Assembly: GCF_004366355.1 (NCBI RefSeq)
Contig: NZ_SODV01000002.1
Location: 2,148,768-2,212,767, forward strand
Direction: 5' to 3'
From: Dinghuibacter silviterrae
Lineage (GTDB): Bacteria > Bacteroidota > Bacteroidia > Chitinophagales > Chitinophagaceae
Length of the DNA stretch: 64,000 bases
The notes beneath the pieces are model-generated. The model made no database searches. It was not told the origin of the DNA and saw only the letters and a list, made by a program, of their open reading frames with translations. Numbering within the stretch: position 1 is the stretch's first letter; every line of letters begins with the position of its first letter. Both the position numbers and the translations under genes were made by a program. This document shows, one piece after another, positions 33,024 through 41,378 of the stretch.

Positions 33024-34043
33024 ATGGAAAACTCCCGGATCATAGAATTATTGGCCAAAAAGCTGGGCAAGTCGGCTACCCCTGATGAATTGCAAGAGCT
33101 TGGGCGTTTGCTGGGCGAACACCCTGAGTATAGTTATTTGGAGGAAGTGGTGCAGTCATTGAAGGGCAGCAGGGAACACGTGGAACTCCACCTCCCGGCT
33201 CAGGAAGTGACGGATATGGGTTGGAAACACCTGGCTGGACGGTTGAATGAGCCCAAGGTGCGAAGACTGTGGCCCCGCTGGGTGGCCGCGGCCATGGTGC
33301 TTTTAATGGCAGGCGCGGCGTGGCTCTTCCAGGTGAGGAAAAGCCCGGTCCAGGCCAGCAAATCCGTCAACGTCGGTTATGGAGCCCGTCGGATGCTCAC
33401 CCTTTCAGACGGCACACGGATCTGGCTAAACGCCGGCAGCCGTTTGATCTACCCGGAACGGTTTACCGGGTCGAAGCGGGAGGTGACCGTGGAAGGGGAG
33501 GCCTTTTTTGACGTGGCTCCCCAGGCCTCCATGCCCTTTCTTGTACACGCAGGCAAGCTCACGATAAAGGTTTTGGGCACCAGTTTCGACGTAAAGGACT
33601 ATAAGGAGGACGCGGACATCACGACCACCCTCATCAGCGGAAAGGTCGAGGTGATGATGGACAACAACCCCGAACGCGACGTCATCCTGGAGCCCCGGGA
33701 AAAGCTGGTGGTGGCCAAAGTCGACACCGCCTTGAAAAGCGACCAGCCACAGGTGCGGTACCAGGTACGATCCGTGATGACGGGCGTGAAAAACAACATC
33801 GCGGAAACCGCCTGGATCAACAACAAGCTCGTCTTTAACGACGACACTTTTGAAGAAGTGGCCAGGCAACTGGAACGGAAATACAATGTGCAGGTGAACA
33901 TAGCGGATGAAGGACTAAAAGACGAACACGTGAGTGGTGTGTTCGATAAAGAGACGCTCCAGCAGGTACTGGACATTCTCCGCGCGACGACGCGTTTCGA
34001 TTACCGGGTAGAGGGCCAAAAAATTGTTATATGGAAAAACTGA
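33024..34043 (+). CDS. FecR-family anti-sigma regulator of the SusCD operon
   Basis: ATG 33024 (MENSRIIELLAKKLGKSATPDELQELGRLL) gives 339 residues; the GTG at 32997 is less likely. The layout is an N-terminal sigma-binding region, a membrane helix (WVAAAMVLLMAGAAWLF), the FecR domain (RRMLTLSDGTRIWLNAGSRLIYP ... VLGTSFDV) and a DUF4974 tail (LVFNDDTFEEVARQLERKYNVQVNI). It overlaps the SusC start by 13 nt, consistent with coupled expression and STN-to-FecR signalling. Confidence 0.93.
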   Translation: MENSRIIELLAKKLGKSATPDELQELGRLLGEHPEYSYLEEVVQSLKGSREHVELHLPAQEVTDMGWKHLAGRLNEPKVRRLWPRWVAAAMVLLMAGAAWLFQVRKSPVQASKSVNVGYGARRMLTLSDGTRIWLNAGSRLIYPERFTGSKREVTVEGEAFFDVAPQASMPFLVHAGKLTIKVLGTSFDVKDYKEDADITTTLISGKVEVMMDNNPERDVILEPREKLVVAKVDTALKSDQPQVRYQVRSVMTGVKNNIAETAWINNKLVFNDDTFEEVARQLERKYNVQVNIADEGLKDEHVSGVFDKETLQQVLDILRATTRFDYRVEGQKIVIWKN

Positions 34044-37000
34044 AACGTTTCCTGCTTATGAAAGTATGTTTATTGATTGCGCTCGCTGTCTGTTTCCAGG
34101 TGTCGGCCAAGGGCTATTCCCAGGAGACGTTCAGCCTGCATTTCCGCCACGCGGAGGTGCACGAAATTTTTAACGTCATCCAGAAGGAGAGCAATTATTT
34201 GTTCTACTATAACGATGACTACCTGAAGATGCTGGGCCGTGTCAACCTGGACGTGACGAATACGCCGCTCAACAGCATCCTGAACACCCTTTTGGGGAAC
34301 AAGTTCACGTATGCCATCACCGACCAGCACAAGGTGATCATTTCACCCGTGGGGGACCCCATCGCCATAGATACCTCGGAAGAGGTCGTCAAGGGCCGGG
34401 TGACCGATGATGCCGGGAAACCATTGGGGGGTGTAACGGTCAAGGTCAGGGGCTCGGAAAAAGGCGTCGTGACGGACGACAACGGGAACTTTACCATCCG
34501 GGTGACCGCCGGTGTGCAACTGGTGATCTCCTCCGTTGGGTATAAAGAACAAACCGTGACGGCATCCAGGAACATGGTCATCAAAATGCAGCCCAATGCA
34601 ACGGGTCTTGCGGATGTCCTGGTCGTGGGGTATGGTACGCAAAAGAAAAGCGACGTCACCGGCAGCATCTCCAGCGTCAAGGGGGGCGACATTGCCAACC
34701 TCCCGGTGAGCAACGCCGCGGACGCTATCACGGGCCGTGCGGCCGGGGTAGACATCGTCCAGACGGACGGCTCCCCGGGGTCCGTTCCCTCGATCCGTGT
34801 GTTGGGGACGGGGACCATCAACAACGCGGACCCGCTTGTCGTCATCGACGGGGTACCCTCCGGTGGTCTCAACGACGTCAACCCCAATGACATTGCCTCC
34901 ATAGAAGTCCTCAAAGACGCCTCCGCCTCCGCGATCTACGGAAGCAGGGCGGCCAATGGGGTGGTACTGATCACGACGCGCAAGGGGAACTATGACCAAG
35001 GCCTCCGGACCACGGTTAACCTGTATGCGGGTACAAAGACCCCTGCCAAATTCCTTCCGATGCTCAGCGCGCCCCAGCTCGTCCAGCTCAAGACAGAGGC
35101 GTATACGAACGACGGTCTTTCCGTGCCGACCGTGTGGAGCAACCCTTACTATGCCGTCAACCGCACCAACTGGCAAAAAGCGCTGATGGGCACGGGCAAC
35201 GTCCAAAACGCGGACGTGGCCGTCCGCGGCGGGAACGCCCATTCCAACTATAGTTTTTCCGGGAACTATTTCAACGAGAACGGGATGATCGTGAATTCCT
35301 TTTTCAAGCGCTACAGCTTCCGGATCAATTCAGAACACAAGATCGGGTCGCGCCTGAAGCTGGGGGAAAACATCGTTTACTCCAGCACGAACGGCGCCGC
35401 TCCCAATACCCAGTCTACCCAGACCGGGCTGGTGTGGAGCGCCATCCGCTTCAACCCGGCCATCCCCGTGGTGAACCCGGACGGGAGCTGGGGCACTTCG
35501 CAGGCGGACAACCAACTGGGGGACATCAACAACCCGGTTGCCACCGCCCATGAGATCTCCAAATACAACCTGATAGACCGCGTCCTGGCCAATGCTTATG
35601 CGGAACTGGAAATCATCAACGGGCTGAAGCTCCGCGCGAACTATGGGTATGACCATAATACAAACGAATACTACGAGTTCGACAATGCCATGCCTGACCA
35701 GACGCGGGGTCCTTCGATCGCCTCGCTGCGCCAGTCGTTCGCCAAGGAGAAAACCCTGCTCGAAGAATACTACCTTACTTACAACCATGTCTTTGGCGAA
35801 GTCCATTCGCTGACCCTGCTGGCGGGGTACTCCGCCCAGGTTTACAGCGGGAACACTTTTAACGCCTCCCGCACGGGCTTTAGCGACACAAGTACCGACC
35901 AGCGCGTCCTCAACTTAGGGAACAGTTCCTCGGCATCGAACGGCGGGTATAACTACAATCCCTGGGGTTTGCAATCCTATTTCGTCCGCGGCAACTATGC
36001 CTTTATGAACAAATACCTGCTGACCGCCACCTTCCGCGCGGACGGTTCCAGCAAGTTTGCACCCGGGAAGCAGTGGGGCTATTTCCCCGCCTTTTCCGCG
36101 GGCTGGCGGTTGAGCGACGAACACTTTTGGGAGCGGTTGAAACGCACCGTCAGCATGTTCAAGATCACCGGCGGTTGGGGACAGTTGGGGAACCAGAACG
36201 TGGGAGACTTTCAATACCTGAGCATCATCGGCACCGGTAGCGGCGGCGGTACCGGGGGCGGCGGTTACGGCTACAACCTGGGGACCACCACCACCAACTA
36301 CAACGGCGCCTATATCACCAGCCTGGCCAACCCCAACATCACCTGGGAACGGGCCGTGACCACCGACGTGGCCGTCGAGTTCGCCACGCTGAAAAACCAC
36401 CTCACGGGTACCGTCACCTGGTTCAACAAGAATACCTCGGACATGCTGATCCCCTACCAGATCGTCGAGACCTTCGGGGCCCAGAACAATCTTCCCGACG
36501 ACCCGGGGAACATCACCCTGCCGGATTATAATATCGGTACGCTCAACAACCGGGGCGTGGAAATCGAGTTGAACTACCAGGACCGGGTCGGCGACTTTAC
36601 CTATTCGGTAGGCGGCAACGCGACCTTTATCAAGAATAAAATCACCAAGCTATACGGGAGCGACACCTACCTCGCCTCCACGCCTTATGGCCGCGAGAAT
36701 ACCGATATTTCCCGGACTTATGAAGGACAGCCGATCGCTTCATTCTATGGATTCAAAACCGCCGGTTTGTACCAGACCCAGGCGCAGATCAACAGCGATC
36801 CCTATATCGCCAACGATCCCAACAAACCCAACATCAAACCCGGGGACGTCCGCTTCGTGGATGTCAACGGGGACGGCGTGGTGGACGACAACGACCGGGT
36901 GCGTCTAGGCGACCCCAACCCCCGCTTCGTTTTCGGCTTTCACGGATCGGGCAGCTATATGCACTTCGACATTGCCTTTAATTTCACCGGGGCTACCGGT

Positions 37001-37420
37001 TTCAAGCTCTACGACGCCGACCGCCTCTCCGGCCTGGACGCGACGCAGGTCTACAACTGGTACGCCGATCAGCAAAACCGCTGGCACGGAGAAGGCACGA
37101 GCAACAGCGTGCCCCGTCTGAGCATCGACAACCTCAACAACAACTACCGTTCCTCGGACCTCTGGGTGTACAAAGGCAATTACATCACGCTCCGGAGCCT
37201 GGCGCTTGGGTACACCATCCCCAAGGTCACGCTCAGCACCTGGAAGCTGCCCGAAGTCCGCTTCTATGTCAGCGCCTACAACCTGTTCACCATAACTAAA
37301 TATCCCGGCTATACACCAGAGCTCGGTTATACCGATGGGAACCTGCAAAGGGGCGTAGACGTAGCCCAATATCCAGCCACCAGGACCTACATGGTAGGGG
37401 CCACCGTAAATCTGCAATAA
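34031..37420 (+). CDS. SusC/RagA-family TonB-linked outer membrane transporter with STN domain
   Basis: 1129 residues. After the signal peptide come an STN domain (about 35-110, FSLHFRHAEVHEIFNVIQKES), a carboxypeptidase regulatory-like domain (VVKGRVTDDAGKPLGGVTVKV), a plug with the SusC signature (VDIVQTDGSPGSVPSIRVLG; SIEVLKDASASAIYGSRAANGVVLITT) and a 22-strand barrel ending RTYMVGATVNLQ. It imports oligosaccharides with TonB energy once SusD has bound them, and its STN domain reports to FecR. SusD follows with a 1-nt gap. Confidence 0.96.
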   Translation: MEKLKRFLLMKVCLLIALAVCFQVSAKGYSQETFSLHFRHAEVHEIFNVIQKESNYLFYYNDDYLKMLGRVNLDVTNTPLNSILNTLLGNKFTYAITDQHKVIISPVGDPIAIDTSEEVVKGRVTDDAGKPLGGVTVKVRGSEKGVVTDDNGNFTIRVTAGVQLVISSVGYKEQTVTASRNMVIKMQPNATGLADVLVVGYGTQKKSDVTGSISSVKGGDIANLPVSNAADAITGRAAGVDIVQTDGSPGSVPSIRVLGTGTINNADPLVVIDGVPSGGLNDVNPNDIASIEVLKDASASAIYGSRAANGVVLITTRKGNYDQGLRTTVNLYAGTKTPAKFLPMLSAPQLVQLKTEAYTNDGLSVPTVWSNPYYAVNRTNWQKALMGTGNVQNADVAVRGGNAHSNYSFSGNYFNENGMIVNSFFKRYSFRINSEHKIGSRLKLGENIVYSSTNGAAPNTQSTQTGLVWSAIRFNPAIPVVNPDGSWGTSQADNQLGDINNPVATAHEISKYNLIDRVLANAYAELEIINGLKLRANYGYDHNTNEYYEFDNAMPDQTRGPSIASLRQSFAKEKTLLEEYYLTYNHVFGEVHSLTLLAGYSAQVYSGNTFNASRTGFSDTSTDQRVLNLGNSSSASNGGYNYNPWGLQSYFVRGNYAFMNKYLLTATFRADGSSKFAPGKQWGYFPAFSAGWRLSDEHFWERLKRTVSMFKITGGWGQLGNQNVGDFQYLSIIGTGSGGGTGGGGYGYNLGTTTTNYNGAYITSLANPNITWERAVTTDVAVEFATLKNHLTGTVTWFNKNTSDMLIPYQIVETFGAQNNLPDDPGNITLPDYNIGTLNNRGVEIELNYQDRVGDFTYSVGGNATFIKNKITKLYGSDTYLASTPYGRENTDISRTYEGQPIASFYGFKTAGLYQTQAQINSDPYIANDPNKPNIKPGDVRFVDVNGDGVVDDNDRVRLGDPNPRFVFGFHGSGSYMHFDIAFNFTGATGFKLYDADRLSGLDATQVYNWYADQQNRWHGEGTSNSVPRLSIDNLNNNYRSSDLWVYKGNYITLRSLALGYTIPKVTLSTWKLPEVRFYVSAYNLFTITKYPGYTPELGYTDGNLQRGVDVAQYPATRTYMVGATVNLQ

Positions 37421-37421
37421 T

Positions 37422-39002
37422 ATGAAGAGACGATTCGACTATAAGACGTTTTTGCTGTTCTTCGTACTGGGACCCACCGGTATGTGCCTGGTCCAGGGGT
37501 GTCTCAAAAAACCCCTCGACCAAAATCCCAGCGGGGAATACACCACCGCCAACTACTGGCGCAACCAGGACGACGTTATTGCCGGCGTGCTGGGGATCTA
37601 CAACATCCTGTTCACGGAAGACTGGATCGGCCACGACCTCTACGCGTACGACGACCAGTCGGACGACATCTGCGTCGACGGCGACCACCCGGACTTCAAA
37701 GCCATCGAGCGCTTTAACGCCGATCCAACGCTCCAGTTGATCTACATCACCTGGCCCTTTGCGTACGAACAGATCGGGCGCGCCAACAACGCCATCCTGT
37801 ACATCCCGAAGGTCCCCGTCATGGACAGTTCTATCCGCGCCCGTTCCATGGGTGAAGCCTACTTCCTTCGCGGGTACGCATACTTTATCCTTAGCCAGAT
37901 CTATGGGGAGGTGCCCATTATCACGGAAAAAAACCTCTCCTCCGCCGACTACAACGTGGCAAAATCTTCCGTAGACTCCGTTCGCGCCCAGGCGGAGTCG
38001 GACTTCCTCCAGGCCGCCAACCTCCTGCCGGAGACGTATGACGACGCCGACAAAGGCCGCGTCCCCAAAGGCGCCGCCTGGGGGATGCTCTGCAAATTGT
38101 ATATGTTCGAGGACAAGTTCCAACAGGCTATCAATTACGGCTCCCAGGTAGTCAGCGACGCCAACTACGCCCTGGCCGCCAACTATGCCTTTAACTTTAC
38201 CCTCGGTCAGCAGGAGAGCAATACCGAGATCCTGTTTGCCGTCTGGAACAAAAACCAGGAAATCGCGAACGTGCCCGCCTCTGCCATCAGCACTTATTTC
38301 ACGCCTCGTGCCTGGCAGGGCTGGGGTTTCCACCATCCGACGCAAAACTTCGCGGATGAGTTCGAGGCCGCCGATACAATCCGTAAAAAGGCCACGCTCA
38401 TTCAGGTCGGCGATTCCATCCCGAACCAAACCAATATGACCACCATCGGTACCTCCGATGCCTACCAGATGTTTACGGGCGATACCGGCCTGTCCACGGG
38501 CCGAATGCTCCCCAGCATGTCCACGACCGGTTATTGCATCCGCAAGTACACTGCCTTTATGCCCAGCGGGGACGGCGGCGTAGATTACGACCTCAAACAA
38601 CCGTTGCTGCGTTCCGCCGACGTCTACCTGCTCGTCGCAGAAGCCAAGATCCGTCTCCACGGCGCGGGAAGCGGGGATGCCGAGCTCAACGCCGTCCGGA
38701 CGCGTGCAGGCCTGGCCCCTGTGGCCGGTGCCGGTATGCCCCAACTGATCCACGAACGCCGCGTAGAGCTCGCCGGTGAAAACATCCGCTGGCAAGACCT
38801 CCTGCGCTGGGACAAAGACCAGATCATCAACCTCGACACCATCGTCAGCAAACCAAAGGCCGCGTCGCTCCTGCCCCCGTACAACGGAACGGTCATCATC
38901 CCCGCCCGGACGTTTGTCCGGCCCAAGGATTATTACATGCCGCTCCCGCAGGAAATCATCGATGAGAGTAAAGGTGTTATATTGCAGAACTCGAATTATT
39001 AG
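37422..39002 (+). CDS. SusD/RagB-family glycan-binding lipoprotein
   Basis: 526 residues, lipoprotein signal with lipobox VQGC (Cys about 27), then the SusD fold: an N-terminal LDQNPSGEYTTANYWRNQDDV start, TPR-like helices (RARSMGEAYFLRGYAYFILSQIYGEVPI) and a C-terminal RagB part with LLRSADVYLLVAEAKIRL and LIHERRVELAGENIRWQDLLRW. It caps the SusC barrel and captures the glycan at the cell surface. Its stop abuts the GH89 start. The specificity is unknown; the adjacent enzymes suggest a GlcNAc-, galactose- and mannose-containing glycan. Confidence 0.95.
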   Translation: MKRRFDYKTFLLFFVLGPTGMCLVQGCLKKPLDQNPSGEYTTANYWRNQDDVIAGVLGIYNILFTEDWIGHDLYAYDDQSDDICVDGDHPDFKAIERFNADPTLQLIYITWPFAYEQIGRANNAILYIPKVPVMDSSIRARSMGEAYFLRGYAYFILSQIYGEVPIITEKNLSSADYNVAKSSVDSVRAQAESDFLQAANLLPETYDDADKGRVPKGAAWGMLCKLYMFEDKFQQAINYGSQVVSDANYALAANYAFNFTLGQQESNTEILFAVWNKNQEIANVPASAISTYFTPRAWQGWGFHHPTQNFADEFEAADTIRKKATLIQVGDSIPNQTNMTTIGTSDAYQMFTGDTGLSTGRMLPSMSTTGYCIRKYTAFMPSGDGGVDYDLKQPLLRSADVYLLVAEAKIRLHGAGSGDAELNAVRTRAGLAPVAGAGMPQLIHERRVELAGENIRWQDLLRWDKDQIINLDTIVSKPKAASLLPPYNGTVIIPARTFVRPKDYYMPLPQEIIDESKGVILQNSNY

Positions 39003-41378
39003 ATGAACGTACGAAGGTGTATTGTTGGAGCGGTTTTGGCTCTGAGTAGTGCGGCGGCGGCCGGGCCCATGGCCCGGGCCGCCGCATCGCCGTTGCCCGG
39101 TGCCTCCGCCGCATCGCCGTTGCCCGGTGCCTCCGCCGCATCGCCGTTGCCCGGTGCCTCCGCCGCATCGCCGTTGCCCGGTGCCTCCGCCGCATCGCTG
39201 TTGCCCGGTGCCTCCGCCGCGCCGCTGCTTCGCCCGGCCTCCTCCCTCGATCTGTCCGAGCTTCGCGCTTTCTTGCAGCGCATCGCCGGCGACAAGGCCT
39301 CCTCCTTCGAGGTCGCCTGGATCCCCCCTGAGCACGGCAAGGACGTCTTCGAGTTGGAGCAACGGCGTAGTAAAATCATCTTGAAGGGCAACAATGGCCT
39401 CAGCGTGGCGTCGGCCCTTCAGTACTACCTGAGGAACTATTGCCACTGCCTGATCACCTGGGGGGAGCATCCGGCGCTGCCTTCGGTATTGCCGCCTGTT
39501 TCGCAGCGCGTGCACCGGGTGACTCCCTACACCTACCGGTATTACCTGAACTATTGCACCTTCAACTATTCCATGGCCTGGTGGGACTGGAACCGCTGGC
39601 AACAGGAGATAGACTGGATGGCGCTCAACGGCATCAATATGCCCCTGGCGCTGACCGGCGAAGAAGCCATCTGGGACGAGGTCTATACGGACATGGGTTT
39701 TACCCGCGAAGAGCTGGACCGCTTCTTTTGCGGGCCGGCTTATTTCTCCTGGTTCTGGATGGGGAACATCGACGCCTGGGGCGGGCCCTTGCCGGCCCAC
39801 TGGATGGTGACGCACAAGGCCCTCCAGCAAAAGATCCTGCAAGCCGAGCGGTCCATGGGTATGACCCCCGTGTTACCGGCCTTCACCGGGCACGTACCCC
39901 CTTCTTTTGCGTCGCGCTTCCCGGGAGCCAAAGTGAAAAAAACCAACTGGGGGGCGGGGTTTGATGATGTGTGCATCCTCGATCCGTCAGATCCGCTTTT
40001 TGAATCGATCGGCCGGAAATTCATCGAGACCCAAACCCGGGCCTACGGTACCGATCACCTGTATTCCGCCGACTCGTTCAACGAAAACGTGCCGCCCACC
40101 AACGACTCCGCCTACCTCAGCGCGATGAGCAAAAAGGTCTATGCCTCCATGGCCGGGGCGGACCCCGCCGCGGTCTGGGTGATGCAGGGCTGGATGTTCC
40201 ACTACAATGCCTCGTTTTGGGGACAACCCCAGATACAGGCCCTTCTCCGGGCCGTGCCGGACGACCAGATGATCTTACTCGACCTCTATAGCGAAAGCCA
40301 TCCCGTCTGGAACCGGACCGACGCCTACTACGGCAAGCCCTGGATCTGGAATATGCTCCACAACTTTGGTGGGAATATCTCCCTTTGGGGGCGGATGTCC
40401 GCGGTGGCGGGCGGGCCGCATGCCGCGGGCTCCGGGGCCTCCGCGGCTTCCGGCAAAATGGCCGGGATCGGCTTGACGATGGAGGGGATCGAGCAGAACC
40501 CCGCGTTGTATCAACTCATGCTCGACAACGTCTGGACCGACAGCGCGATCGATCTCCATGCCTGGCTGGACGCCTATGCCCTGCAACGCTATGGGCAGTA
40601 CAATGAACAGGCGCGCCGCGCGTGGCATTTGCTGGATTCGACCGTCTACGACGGCGGGCTGGGGGAGGGTGGACCCGAATCGATCATCGTTGCCCGACCC
40701 ACCACCGACGTCTGGGCCGACCGCGTGCGCACCAAGCTCGACTATAAGCCCCGCGACCTTGTACGCGCCTGGTCGATGCTCGTCGCGGCGTCGGATTCAC
40801 TGGGGGCCAACGACGCTTTTCAATATGACCTCGTCGACGTCACGCGGCAGGTGCTGGCGAATTATGCCACCCCGCTTCAGCAAAAATGGGTACTGGCTTA
40901 CCTGCAACACGACCTGAGCGCCTTCGACCGCTATTCCGACGCATTCATCGCACTGATGTCCGATATGGACTCCCTGCTGTCCACCCGCAAGGAATTCCTG
41001 CTGGGGCGCTGGATCGGCGACGCCCGTCGTTGCGGCGCCGACACCGCCGAGGCCAATCTTTATGAGAAAAATGCCCGCGACCTCATCACCCTTTGGGGCG
41101 ACAAAGAAAGCGGTCTGCACGAGTATTCCTGCCGTCAATGGTCGGGGCTCATCTGGAGTTTTTACCTCCCCCGCTGGGCATGGTACTTTGCAGATGTACG
41201 GGGAAAAATAATCACCGGCGCCCGGATGGAAACCGACGACGTCGACCGGCGCATCCGCGATTGGGAATGGAATTGGGTCAATGCGCACGACATTACCTAC
41301 CCGGAGAAGCCCTCGGGTGATCCCGTGGCCGTCGTCAAGGCTTTGTATAAAAAATATGTGCCCCTTGTGGACCAATAA
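39003..41378 (+). CDS. Alpha-N-acetylglucosaminidase, GH89 (NAGLU-like)
   Basis: 791 residues aligning with human NAGLU and bacterial GH89 enzymes: YYLNYCTFNYSMAWWDWNRWQQEIDWMALNGINMPLA, PAFTGHVPP, ADSFNENVPP with the likely acid/base Glu361, WMLHNFGG-type motif (WNMLHNFGGNISLWG), and GLTMEGIEQNP with the likely second catalytic Glu494. It removes terminal alpha-linked GlcNAc. Right after the signal peptide it carries five perfect or near-perfect copies plus one decayed copy of a 27-bp unit (39081-39242) encoding AASPLPGAS, and a short Ala/Gly/Ser insert (about 473-486) before the second Glu. The next gene overlaps its end by 23 nt. Confidence 0.93.
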   Translation: MNVRRCIVGAVLALSSAAAAGPMARAAASPLPGASAASPLPGASAASPLPGASAASPLPGASAASLLPGASAAPLLRPASSLDLSELRAFLQRIAGDKASSFEVAWIPPEHGKDVFELEQRRSKIILKGNNGLSVASALQYYLRNYCHCLITWGEHPALPSVLPPVSQRVHRVTPYTYRYYLNYCTFNYSMAWWDWNRWQQEIDWMALNGINMPLALTGEEAIWDEVYTDMGFTREELDRFFCGPAYFSWFWMGNIDAWGGPLPAHWMVTHKALQQKILQAERSMGMTPVLPAFTGHVPPSFASRFPGAKVKKTNWGAGFDDVCILDPSDPLFESIGRKFIETQTRAYGTDHLYSADSFNENVPPTNDSAYLSAMSKKVYASMAGADPAAVWVMQGWMFHYNASFWGQPQIQALLRAVPDDQMILLDLYSESHPVWNRTDAYYGKPWIWNMLHNFGGNISLWGRMSAVAGGPHAAGSGASAASGKMAGIGLTMEGIEQNPALYQLMLDNVWTDSAIDLHAWLDAYALQRYGQYNEQARRAWHLLDSTVYDGGLGEGGPESIIVARPTTDVWADRVRTKLDYKPRDLVRAWSMLVAASDSLGANDAFQYDLVDVTRQVLANYATPLQQKWVLAYLQHDLSAFDRYSDAFIALMSDMDSLLSTRKEFLLGRWIGDARRCGADTAEANLYEKNARDLITLWGDKESGLHEYSCRQWSGLIWSFYLPRWAWYFADVRGKIITGARMETDDVDRRIRDWEWNWVNAHDITYPEKPSGDPVAVVKALYKKYVPLVDQ
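39081..39242 (+). repeat. 27-bp in-frame minisatellite in the GH89 gene
   Basis: Units start at 39081, 39108, 39135, 39162, 39189 and 39216. The first four are identical in what I can read, the fifth differs by one base, and the sixth is decayed. Each encodes AASPLPGAS, making a Pro/Ala/Ser linker between signal peptide and catalytic domain. A CCGGGCC-CAT-GGCCCGG hairpin (39061-39077) sits immediately upstream. Confidence 0.9.

Noticed and set aside
39081-39242. Regular repeats considered as a CRISPR array
   Set aside because: The 27-bp units are contiguous without spacers and in frame with the GH89 protein.
37296-39842. 848-codon open frame antisense to SusD and the start of GH89
   Set aside because: It includes the reverse of the 27-bp repeat and is composed of Arg/Gly/Val-rich shadow sequence; the plus-strand genes are unmistakable.
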